Shown here: piece by piece, positions 50,068 through 57,085 of the stretch
Layout of the letters: each line of letters starts with the position of its first letter
Numbering within the stretch: the stretch's first letter is position 1
Source: JAAZHN01 sp964605575
GTDB taxonomy: Bacteria; Bacillota_I; Bacilli_A; RF39; UBA660
Direction of reading: 5' to 3'
DNA: 57,085 nt
Assembly (NCBI GenBank): GCA_964605575.1
Contig: CAZSDG010000001.1
Span: forward strand, 1-57,085
Made by a program: the position numbers and the translations under genes
The notes under the pieces: model-generated
What the model was told of the DNA's origin: nothing
The model's database searches: none
Seen by the model: only the letters and a program-made list of their open reading frames with translations

Positions 50068-51134
50068 ATTAGAAAATCAACAATATCTTGAGCAGAATTT
50101 GGATTAGCTAATTTATAATTAAATTTAAATTTATTTGTTAAAACTAAATTTATTTTTTCATTAATATCCTTTATTTTCTTTGAATAAATTGAAGCTTTAT
50201 TTTTTTCAAAAAACTTCCGATTATACTCCTCTACTCCTAAGAAGGCTTCAAAGTGAATTAAAGGTTTCTTTTTAATTAATATTTCAGTTGAGGATATTCC
50301 GCCGGGTTTTGATACGACAACATCCGCCACGCTCAAATATGAATTAACCTGGTTAGTAAAAGGTACGACCTCTAAATTATGATTAGATAATTTCTTTTTT
50401 AATTCCTTAATTAACTGTTTATTTTTTCCGGTTAAGACAATAACATGGTATTGATTAGTTTTTAAGATTTCTTGACATAAACCTAATGCATCTCCACAAC
50501 CTAAACCGCCCATCATTATTAAGATAATTTTTCTAGTTGTTTTAATATTTAACTTTTTCATTGCCTCTTCTTGAGAAATTTTATCAGCAAAAACACTTTT
50601 AACAGGGATTCCTAAAGGTATTAATTTTTTCTTTGGTAAACCTTTTTTGACAAAATCTTTAATTAAATTTTTATGAGGAATAAAATAATAATCTAAATTT
50701 GTTTCTTCAATAAATGGAATATAACAATAATCAGTAATAATTCCATAAGTTTTTATTTCTAAACCTTTATTAATTAAATAACTAATCGTTTGCATAGAAA
50801 AAAGATGGGTACAAAATACTGTATCAAAATTATTATTTAAAATATATTCTTTTATTTTTTTTGCATACATAGTATTTTTAATATAAACAGGTGATTTTAC
50901 TTTATCATTAGAAAAAAACAAGCCCATTTTATAAATTATATTTAATAGCTTTGGTGAATTTACTGCAGTTTTATTAAAAACATTTACCCCAAATTCAGCA
51001 AAACGTTTACTAGCAAATATAGCTGTATCGATGGTTTCAAATTCTATTTTATTTTTTTCTAATTGTTCTTTAATAGCGGCTGCAACACTATTATGTCCTT
51101 CTCCGTAACTACATGTTAATATTAATACTTTCAT
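50055..51134 (-). CDS. GT28-type glycosyltransferase (MGDG synthase/UgtP-like)
   Basis: The N-terminus (VLILTCSYGEGHNSVAAAIKE) has the G-x-GH motif of MurG/MGDG-synthase-type enzymes. The C-terminal donor-binding half has IILIMMGGLGCGD and SVADVVVSKPGGISSTEILI. This matches GT28 glycosyltransferases that add sugar to diacylglycerol to make membrane glycolipids and lipoteichoic acid anchors. MurG is less likely given the FDTVFCTHLFS segment and lack of MurG-specific ends. At 359 residues it has the family size. It lies 12 bases after gatB and may be the last gene of the aspS operon. Confidence 0.82.
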   Translation of the reverse strand: MKVLILTCSYGEGHNSVAAAIKEQLEKNKIEFETIDTAIFASKRFAEFGVNVFNKTAVNSPKLLNIIYKMGLFFSNDKVKSPVYIKNTMYAKKIKEYILNNNFDTVFCTHLFSMQTISYLINKGLEIKTYGIITDYCYIPFIEETNLDYYFIPHKNLIKDFVKKGLPKKKLIPLGIPVKSVFADKISQEEAMKKLNIKTTRKIILIMMGGLGCGDALGLCQEILKTNQYHVIVLTGKNKQLIKELKKKLSNHNLEVVPFTNQVNSYLSVADVVVSKPGGISSTEILIKKKPLIHFEAFLGVEEYNRKFFEKNKASIYSKKIKDINEKINLVLTNKFKFNYKLANPNSAQDIVDFLIKNT

Positions 51135-51146
51135 TTAATCACCAAT

Positions 51147-52583
51147 TTATTTTCTTATATCTAATTCTTTAGTTAATATCTCTTTAGTAATATTTGGATT
51201 AGCTTTACCCTTAGTATTTTTCATTACTTGACCAACAAAGAAATCAAAAAGGTTCGTGCGGCCATTATGATAAGCATTTACTTGTGATTCATTATTATTT
51301 AAGATTTCCACGATTATTTTCTTTAACTCAGTTTCATCGCTTAATTGAGAAACATCACTTTCTTTCAAAATATCCGTAATATTTTTCTTACTTGTTATTA
51401 CTTTATCAATTAAATCTCTAGCTTGTTTTGAAGATATTTCATTATTTACTTGTTTATCTAAAATTATTTTAAGCATTTCAGGAGTAATAAATAGATCTTT
51501 AATACTTAAGTTATCTTTATTTAAATAACCCATAATTGTTGTAGTTAGGTAATTACTGGCTAATTGTGGAACTATTTCTAACATTACACAACTTTGATAA
51601 AAATCAGATAGCTCTTTATCTTTAATTAAAACATTCGCATCATACTCAGATAAGTCATATTCTTCAATATATAATTTTTTTCTTTGGGCTGGTAATAATG
51701 GAATTTCTTTTTTTAGTTCTTGTAATAACTCGGGATCTATTTTTATTTTAGGTATATTAGGTTCGATAAAATAACGATAATCAACTGCTTCAACTTTTTC
51801 TCTCATGCTAATTGTTGTTCCTGTTTCTTCATCAAATCTTCTTGTTTCTTGAATTATTTCATTACTCCTCCCCTCATCTAATAATTTAGATTGTCTATTT
51901 ATTTCAAAATTAATAGCTTCTCTAACATTGGCAAATGAATTAACATTTTTTATTTCGACTTTAGTCCCAAAATCATAATCGCCTTCATATCTTAAAGAAA
52001 CATTAACATCACAACGCATTTGCCCAAGTTTAGTATCTGCATCAGATATTTCAGTATATTTTAAGATGTTTCTTAATTGCTCTAAGAATGCTACTGCCGC
52101 ATCAGCTGTATGTAAACAAGGCTCTGTAACAACTTCAATTAAAGGTACTCCTGAACGGTTATAATCAATTAAAGTTACATCACCAATATGATCTAAAGAG
52201 GCAGTATCTTCTTCTAAATGAATATCATGAATACTAACTTCCACTTCTTTACCATCAACATCAATATTTAACTTGCCATTAATTCCAACTGGGTATGTTT
52301 GTTGAGTTATTTGATAACCCTTTGGTAAATCAGGATAATAGTAATTCTTTCGATCAAAAACCATATATTCAGGAATTTCACAGTTTAAAACTAAAGCTAA
52401 TTTTAAAGCTTCTTTATAGGAATGAATATTTAACACTGGTAAAGTTCCAGGTAAGGCTAAATCTAAAGGACTTAAATGTTTGTTAGCAATTTCATTATAT
52501 TCATTAATTGAACTTGAAAAAACTTTAGATTTACTTTTTAATTCACAATGTAATTCTAAACCAATTACAGCTTGATAGGCCAT
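51147..52583 (-). CDS. gatB: Asp/Glu-tRNA amidotransferase subunit B
   Basis: GatB binds the misacylated tRNA and activates the side-chain carboxylate. The start YQAVIGLELHCEL, then KNYYYPDLPKGYQITQ, LEEDTASLDH and IDYNRSGVPLIEVVTEP are all classic GatB motifs. The C-terminal helical and YqeY-like tail domain is present to the end (NPNITKEILTKEL). At 478 residues it is complete. Its ATG shares a base with the gatA stop (TAATG). Confidence 0.97.
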   Translation of the reverse strand: MAYQAVIGLELHCELKSKSKVFSSSINEYNEIANKHLSPLDLALPGTLPVLNIHSYKEALKLALVLNCEIPEYMVFDRKNYYYPDLPKGYQITQQTYPVGINGKLNIDVDGKEVEVSIHDIHLEEDTASLDHIGDVTLIDYNRSGVPLIEVVTEPCLHTADAAVAFLEQLRNILKYTEISDADTKLGQMRCDVNVSLRYEGDYDFGTKVEIKNVNSFANVREAINFEINRQSKLLDEGRSNEIIQETRRFDEETGTTISMREKVEAVDYRYFIEPNIPKIKIDPELLQELKKEIPLLPAQRKKLYIEEYDLSEYDANVLIKDKELSDFYQSCVMLEIVPQLASNYLTTTIMGYLNKDNLSIKDLFITPEMLKIILDKQVNNEISSKQARDLIDKVITSKKNITDILKESDVSQLSDETELKKIIVEILNNNESQVNAYHNGRTNLFDFFVGQVMKNTKGKANPNITKEILTKELDIRK

Positions 52584-53935
52584 TATTTCACCCCTTTATA
52601 CTCTAATATTTGTTCAAGATTATAAGCAATATTTAATAATTTATCATCAGTCATAATCTTACTTGTAATATTTATCCCAACTGGTAAATTATCAATTAAG
52701 CTACATGGTAAGGTAATGCTTGGAAATCCTCCAAAATTACCAATAATCATGATATTTTCTAATAATAATTCATCTTCATTGCTTAAGATATTATCTAATT
52801 CACTTATTTTGGGTGCAGCATCTAATGAAGCAGGAACAATTAAACCATCATAATTATTTAGTAATTCATTAACTCTCTCAACAATTAATCTTCTTGCGCG
52901 GCAAGCATTTAAAAAATATTTTTCTTGATTTTCTTTTTGTAAAACAAAACTACCAATTACAAATCTTCTTTTTATTGAAGAGCAGAAATTCTTTGTTCGA
53001 TAATCAATCATCATTTCTTCGGTTGAAAGACCTTCTCCACGTGGTCCAAAGATGATACCCGTTAAATTAGAAGCATTACTGGTAGCTTCTGCTGATGAAA
53101 TACAATCATAGGCGGGTTTAATCGCACGTAATAAATTTATATCGATACTTTCAGCATTAACTCCAATCCCGCTAGCTTGTATTTTTTTTATGACTTCATT
53201 AAAATAGTCAACATCCATTAATTCTTTTATATAAAATAATTTATATTCATTTTTCTTTTTTAAATTACTAACTAAATCAATTTTTGAAGAATCAAATGTC
53301 GTCATATCATTTGGATCTAGGCCTTTTAGATTATTTACAACCAAAGCGGCATCATTAACATTAGTTGTAAAAACTCCCACATGATCAAGGGAACTGGCAA
53401 AAGGAATTAAGCCATAACGACTAATTAAACCATAGGTTGGTTTATAACCAACTATTCCTAAGTAAGTAGCAGGTTTACGAACTGAATCGCCAGTATCACT
53501 TCCTAATGAAAACGGTACTAAACCAGTGGCAACTGCAACAGCACTTCCTGATGAAGATCCACCTGTTATTCTCATCTCATCATAGGGATTAATAACTGGT
53601 CCTGTATGGGCTTTTAATCCAGTGCCTCCCATTCCTAATTCATCCATTGCAGTTTTACCAATTAAGATAGCTCCCAAATCTTTTAGTTTTTTTATTACAG
53701 TTGCATCATAAACTGGGACATAATTTTTAAGTGTATTAGATGAAGCTGTTGTTAATACATCTTTAGTTGATAAATTATCCTTAGCAACATAGGGAATATT
53801 TGCGAGGGGACTAATAATTTCATTAGTCTTAACCTCATCTAAAATAGTTACAAATATATTATATTTACTTTGTAAATCATGAGCATTAGTTAAAACGTTT
53901 TCTAATTTGATGTTTTTAGACTCTTCTATTGTCAT
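52583..53935 (-). CDS. gatA: Asp/Glu-tRNA amidotransferase subunit A
   Basis: GatA is the amidase that releases ammonia from Gln. The Ser-cis-Ser-Lys triad is present: Lys52 in PYVAKDNLSTKD, the cis-Ser in TGGSSSGSAVAVATG (residues 124-138) and the nucleophile Ser151 in GSDTGDSVRKPA. The usual TGGSIRQPA is here TGDSVRKPA, a form I associate with Mollicutes. At 450 residues it is shorter than the Bacillus protein (~485), mainly at the N-terminus. It is coupled to gatC and gatB by TAATG junctions. Confidence 0.96.
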   Translation of the reverse strand: MTIEESKNIKLENVLTNAHDLQSKYNIFVTILDEVKTNEIISPLANIPYVAKDNLSTKDVLTTASSNTLKNYVPVYDATVIKKLKDLGAILIGKTAMDELGMGGTGLKAHTGPVINPYDEMRITGGSSSGSAVAVATGLVPFSLGSDTGDSVRKPATYLGIVGYKPTYGLISRYGLIPFASSLDHVGVFTTNVNDAALVVNNLKGLDPNDMTTFDSSKIDLVSNLKKKNEYKLFYIKELMDVDYFNEVIKKIQASGIGVNAESIDINLLRAIKPAYDCISSAEATSNASNLTGIIFGPRGEGLSTEEMMIDYRTKNFCSSIKRRFVIGSFVLQKENQEKYFLNACRARRLIVERVNELLNNYDGLIVPASLDAAPKISELDNILSNEDELLLENIMIIGNFGGFPSITLPCSLIDNLPVGINITSKIMTDDKLLNIAYNLEQILEYKGVK

Positions 53936-54231
53936 TATGCCACCACCCTTGGTACTTCTACTTCGCCATCAGTTACTTTACCAGAGTTCCTAAAAGCTAA
54001 GTCTATAGGTAGTGACTCAGTAGCAACATCTTCTCTTAATAAAATATTCTCTAGAGGAAATGGATGCGCCATTGGTTCAACATTATTGATATTGGGAATC
54101 TTATTAATTAAATCCATTCTTTTTTCAATATCAGCAAATTCTTTTAATAACTCACTGCTCTCTTCTTCAGATAAATTAAATAAAAGTTTATTTGCATAAC
54201 TATCAATTATTTCTTTTGTAAAATTATTCAT
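53935..54231 (-). CDS. gatC: Asp/Glu-tRNA amidotransferase subunit C
   Basis: The 98-residue GatC wraps the GatA-GatB interface. Its helical start (ITKEIIDSYANKLLF-like) and the LLREDVATESLPIDLAFRNSG tail with VEVPRVV are characteristic. The ATG at 54231 follows AGGTGAGAAAA; a GTG at 54240 is part of that site. It overlaps aspS by 8 bases and gatA by one base. Confidence 0.93.
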   Translation of the reverse strand: MNNFTKEIIDSYANKLLFNLSEEESSELLKEFADIEKRMDLINKIPNINNVEPMAHPFPLENILLREDVATESLPIDLAFRNSGKVTDGEVEVPRVVA

Positions 54232-55975
54232 TTTTCTCACCTACTATTTTTAAACCAAGTTCAGCTAATTGTTTATCTGAGATAGTACTTGGTGATTCAC
54301 TCATTAAATCACTAGCATTTTGAATTTTTGGAAATGCTATTACATCTTTAACATCATCAGTACCACACAATATCATTGTTAAACGATCAAGTCCTGGAGC
54401 AATACCAGCATGAGGAGGTGCTCCATATTTGAAGGCTTCAATAAAGAAACCAAACTTCTTTTTAGCCTCTTCATCACTTATTCCTAATCTTTTAAATACT
54501 TCAGCTTGAATTTTAGCATCATGGATTCTTACAGACCCACTAGCGAGTTCATAACCATTTAAAACAATATCATAAGCTCTTGCATAACACTTTTCTGGTT
54601 CACTTAATAATTTTACATCATTAGGCATTGTAAAAGGATGATGGGCGGCAACATATCTCTTTTCAGTTTCTGAATACTCAAACATTGGAAAATCAGTAAC
54701 CCATAAGAAGTTTAACTTTTCTTGATCAATTAAATTAAATCTTTTTGCTAATTTTAATCTTAAATAACTTAAAGATGCACTGACAACTTTATACTTATCA
54801 GCTACGATAAAGACTAAATCATTGTTATTTAAACTTAAATAATCTTTAATTTTATTTAAAATACCTACTTCTAAATTTTTACTTACTCCGCCAGCAAACT
54901 CATCATATTCATATTTAAGATAAGTTAAACTCTTAGCTCCATAATTTTTAACATCTAAAGTTAAATTATCTAAATCTTTTCTCGATAATTCATTAGCTTT
55001 ATTTTCTAAAACAATACATTTAACAAACCCATTATTATCAATTACATCTTTATATAAACTAAACTCAGTAGATTTAACTATTTCAGTTAAATCTTTTAAC
55101 TTCATTTCAAATCTAGTATCAGGTTTATCAGTTCCATAATCATTCATTACATCAACATACTTTAATCTTGGAAAATCACTTAATTCAATACCCTTAACAT
55201 CTTTAACAATTTTTTTCATCATACCTTCAACCATATCCCAAACAGCATATTCATCAGCAAAACTCATCTCAATATCAATTTGAGTAAACTCTGGTTGGCG
55301 ATCCGCTCTTAAATCTTCATCACGAAAACAACGAGCTATTTGATAATATTTTTCAAAGCCACCAACCATTAATAATTGTTTAAATATTTGGGGACTTTGT
55401 GGTAGTGCATAAAAAGTTCCTTTTTGTATTCTTGATGGAACCACATAGTCTCTAGCACCTTCTGGTGTACTTTTACATAGAATCGGTGTTTCAATTTCAA
55501 TAAAACCATTATTATCTAAATATTCTCTAGTTGACTTCATTATTTGATGTTTAGTAAGCATAATATTTTTTAACTTCTCTCTTCTTAACATTAAATAACG
55601 ATATTTAAGTCCTACCCCTTCACTTAATTCATTATCTTCATAAATATTAAAAGGCATTACTTCACATTCATTTAAAATGACTAAATCACTAGCAATTATT
55701 TCTATTTCCCCAGAAGCTAAATTTTCATTTTTTTCACTTCTTTCTCGAACTAAGCCAGTTACCTCTAGACAATATTCATTTTTTAAACTACTTGCTAATT
55801 TAAACTTATCTTTAGAGTGTTCTTTATCAAAAACAATTTGAACTATCCCACTTCTATCTCTTAAATCAACGAATATTATCTCACCGATATTTCTAATTCG
55901 ATTAACCCAACCATGAACGGTTAATGTTTCTCCTAAATTATTCTTATTTAATTCATTATTGTTTATTTTTTTCAT
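54224..55975 (-). CDS. aspS: Aspartyl-tRNA synthetase (possibly non-discriminating)
   Basis: This is a class II synthetase with an N-terminal OB-fold anticodon-binding domain (TVHGWVNRIRNIGEIIFVDL), motif 2 FRDEDLRADRQPEFTQIDIE, a bacterial GAD insertion (about residues 300-400) and motif 3 GIAPGLDRLTMIL. At 583 residues it is the bacterial-type AspRS. It is cotranscribed with gatC, gatA and gatB behind a T-box, and no asnS is in the window. This arrangement suggests it also charges tRNA-Asn with Asp for GatCAB to amidate. Discrimination cannot be read from sequence alone. Confidence 0.96.
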   Translation of the reverse strand: MKKINNNELNKNNLGETLTVHGWVNRIRNIGEIIFVDLRDRSGIVQIVFDKEHSKDKFKLASSLKNEYCLEVTGLVRERSEKNENLASGEIEIIASDLVILNECEVMPFNIYEDNELSEGVGLKYRYLMLRREKLKNIMLTKHQIMKSTREYLDNNGFIEIETPILCKSTPEGARDYVVPSRIQKGTFYALPQSPQIFKQLLMVGGFEKYYQIARCFRDEDLRADRQPEFTQIDIEMSFADEYAVWDMVEGMMKKIVKDVKGIELSDFPRLKYVDVMNDYGTDKPDTRFEMKLKDLTEIVKSTEFSLYKDVIDNNGFVKCIVLENKANELSRKDLDNLTLDVKNYGAKSLTYLKYEYDEFAGGVSKNLEVGILNKIKDYLSLNNNDLVFIVADKYKVVSASLSYLRLKLAKRFNLIDQEKLNFLWVTDFPMFEYSETEKRYVAAHHPFTMPNDVKLLSEPEKCYARAYDIVLNGYELASGSVRIHDAKIQAEVFKRLGISDEEAKKKFGFFIEAFKYGAPPHAGIAPGLDRLTMILCGTDDVKDVIAFPKIQNASDLMSESPSTISDKQLAELGLKIVGEKNE

Positions 55976-55990
55976 ATATTTCCCTTTCTT

Positions 55991-56125
55991 AAAAATAAAA
56001 ACCTAATAACGTAAGGACGAAAAACTTTTCCGCGGTGCCACCTTACTTTACTAGGTACTCTTTATCTTTTTATCGCATCTCCTGCGTCCTATTCTTAACT
56101 TAAAAGGTTGTCAATCTTTTCAAAT
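55991..56125 (-). promoter_or_regulatory. Compact T-box riboswitch upstream of aspS-gatCAB
   Basis: On the minus strand, AAGGTGGCACCGCGG (56030-56044) is the T-box antiterminator sequence. Its TGGC suits an acceptor end with discriminator G, as in tRNA-Asp and tRNA-Asn. A terminator competes with it: CCTAGTAAAGTAAGG (56041-56055) pairs with CCTTACGTTATTAGG (56002-56016), followed by a T-rich run (55991-56001). Upstream there is only a hairpin CGCA-GGAGA-TGCG and, before it, a short hairpin (56102-56120) with AAAAG/CTTTT arms and loop ATTGACAAC, which holds GAC (Asp) and AAC (Asn). The usual ~100-nt stem I with distal loops is not present. Confidence 0.85.
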
Positions 56126-56160
56126 AGAAATCCATTAATATTTTAGCATTATTAATTATA

Positions 56161-56724
56161 TTATTCAATAATTAACTTAAAATTCACAACTTTATTTTGA
56201 TTATAATTTTGATTTGATCCAGTATCTTTAAAAGTAACTAATAATGTATATTCATGCGTTATATCTTTTTCTATTGAAGAAGATGCGTGCATAAGTCCAT
56301 TAGTAGTTGGTACAGGTGTTTCACTCTTCCCACTACATACCCCACTTACTGCTTGAGCTGGTAGTCCATAATCACTATAAGAAATACAACTAAGTTCATA
56401 AACATATTCATCATTAATAATTGTATTATTTACATCTGTAAAATTAATATTATAAGAATTAACAGTTACATTTTCACTAGTATTTTTAACTGTAAACTTA
56501 CTAGTTAAACTATCATTAGGTTTTTTAATTGACCCATTAGTTGAAATATTCCCATTATAAGTCAAAGACAAATTCTCAGTCTTAATTATTACATTATTAT
56601 TCTCATTTTCTTTAGTAATATTCGCTGTATAAAAAGCATAAGTTACTCCTCCAATAACCAAGACAAGTAATAATATTCCTAAAATAATTACCAAAGGAGA
56701 ATAACCTTTATTTTTCTTCTTCAT
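56161..56724 (-). CDS. TasA/camelysin-like secreted protein (paralogue 2)
   Basis: The protein starts KKKNKGYSPLVIILG, then a membrane segment ending VIGGVTYAFYTANITK, the TasA-type signal layout. A beta-rich domain follows with SKFTVKNTSENVTV. The Cys-bracketed element SCISYSDY...VSGVC matches that of the protein at 20850, so they are paralogues. The ATG at 56724 follows TGAGGAT; a TTG at 56745 is rejected. A promoter, TAGACA and TATTAT 17 bases apart, lies upstream on the minus strand. At 187 residues it is close to paralogue 1 (193). It may be a matrix or surface-coat protein. Confidence 0.65.
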   Translation of the reverse strand: MKKKNKGYSPLVIILGILLLVLVIGGVTYAFYTANITKENENNNVIIKTENLSLTYNGNISTNGSIKKPNDSLTSKFTVKNTSENVTVNSYNINFTDVNNTIINDEYVYELSCISYSDYGLPAQAVSGVCSGKSETPVPTTNGLMHASSSIEKDITHEYTLLVTFKDTGSNQNYNQNKVVNFKLIIE

Positions 56725-56788
56725 ATCCTCAAATCCTTCTAACAAAATAATAACATAATCATAATCTATTGTCTAATGTTACGCCACA

Positions 56789-57085
56789 CTATTTAGGACA
56801 TCCAATATTATTATTTAACCAATCGTCATATAATGTTTTAGAATTAAGATCATTCACTATAATGTTTAAATCACTTTTACAATTATAAAATATATTGCAT
56901 CTCCAAATTGAATTATTAATTATTGAATTATTTAAATCTAGACTTGTAAGACTGCTACAGCCATAAAACATCCAAGACATATTGGTGACACTACTTGTAT
57001 TAAAATTGCTTAAATTTAGACTGGTGAGACTGCTACAGCCTTCAAACATTGCTTCCATTGTGACGACATTGCTTGTGTTGAAATT
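56789..57085 (-). CDS. BspA-type leucine-rich repeat surface protein (5'-truncated by window edge)
   Basis: The frame continues beyond the window: the codons at 57059-57085 read NFNTSNVVT, which is repeat sequence, so the ATG at 57058 is internal. Two repeats of the DUF285/BspA type are visible (MFEGCSSLTSLNLSNFNTSS and MFYGCSSLTSLDLNN), about 24 residues each. The C-terminal tail (NDLNSKTLYDDWLNNNIGCPK) is ordinary for such proteins, without an LPxTG or membrane anchor. These proteins are secreted or surface-displayed and common in gut Firmicutes, where they may mediate adhesion. Confidence 0.85.
   Translation of the reverse strand, partial: NFNTSNVVTMEAMFEGCSSLTSLNLSNFNTSSVTNMSWMFYGCSSLTSLDLNNSIINNSIWRCNIFYNCKSDLNIIVNDLNSKTLYDDWLNNNIGCPK

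Noticed and set aside
1..57085. Possible use of TGA as Trp (Mollicutes code 4)
   Set aside because: Trp is TGG in conserved proteins, and many genes end at TGA in ATGA overlaps with the next start. The standard bacterial code fits throughout.

Overview
The window is about 57 kb of AT-rich DNA (around 30% GC by eye), densely packed with genes. It resembles a small-genome, low-GC Firmicute (Bacilli/Mollicutes-like), probably an uncultured gut lineage of the RF39 type. This placement is inferred from gene content. TGA is a normal stop (many ATGA start/stop overlaps) and Trp is TGG, so this is not a Mycoplasma-type code. GatA has the TGDSVRKPA form of the amidase signature that I associate with Mollicutes. 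Gene order is Bacillus-like in several places: ireB-ruvX-DUF1292-mltG-trmR-U32-U32-greA, mutS, nusB-xseA-xseB, and tcdA next to rarA. The sequence has two 100-N scaffold gaps (11717-11816 and 42403-42502).

Layout, left to right. 1-4.8 kb: 5'-truncated obg, a surface lipoprotein, DUF192, a FAD dehydrogenase and two unknowns. 4.8-9.9 kb: the conserved housekeeping run, including the tRNA U34 hydroxylation/methylation genes (TrmR and two U32 proteins) and greA. 10-21.4 kb: an envelope region with a giant prepilin-like protein (Ig-like repeats, then a tail with about 56 Cys), a minor-pilin-like trio, tig, lon, a PDZ-Lon protease and a TasA-like secreted protein. 21.5-26.7 kb: a two-component system plus ABC transporter of antimicrobial-peptide type. 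26.7-31.7 kb: mutS, nusB, xseA, xseB and a GNAT. 31.7-39.2 kb: DUF4044, tlyA, mnmA, a HipA-like protein, an XRE regulator, a scar holding the tail of a LiaF-like gene, a DUF4097 gene, a nucleoside phosphorylase and xerD. 39.2-45.1 kb: rarA, a small secreted protein, tcdA with a 6S-like RNA, a CYTH protein interrupted by a gap, a TtcA-like protein and a HerA-like ATPase.

45.2-50.0 kb is the least explained part. It holds an internally duplicated 168-aa protein, a 119-aa unknown, and a tightly coupled four-gene operon: a 570-aa membrane protein, a 40-aa protein, a 143-aa protein and a Ycf46-like AAA+ ATPase. 50-56 kb (minus strand) has a glycolipid-type glycosyltransferase and aspS-gatC-gatA-gatB behind a compact T-box whose short hairpin loop contains adjacent Asp (GAC) and Asn (AAC) codons. 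The window ends with a second TasA-like paralogue and a 5'-truncated BspA-type leucine-rich repeat protein.

The best leads are the Ycf46-type AAA+ operon, the short aspS/gatCAB T-box, the Cys-rich giant pilin and its companions, a U32 gene that appears to start on AUA, and the LiaF/DUF4097 scar.
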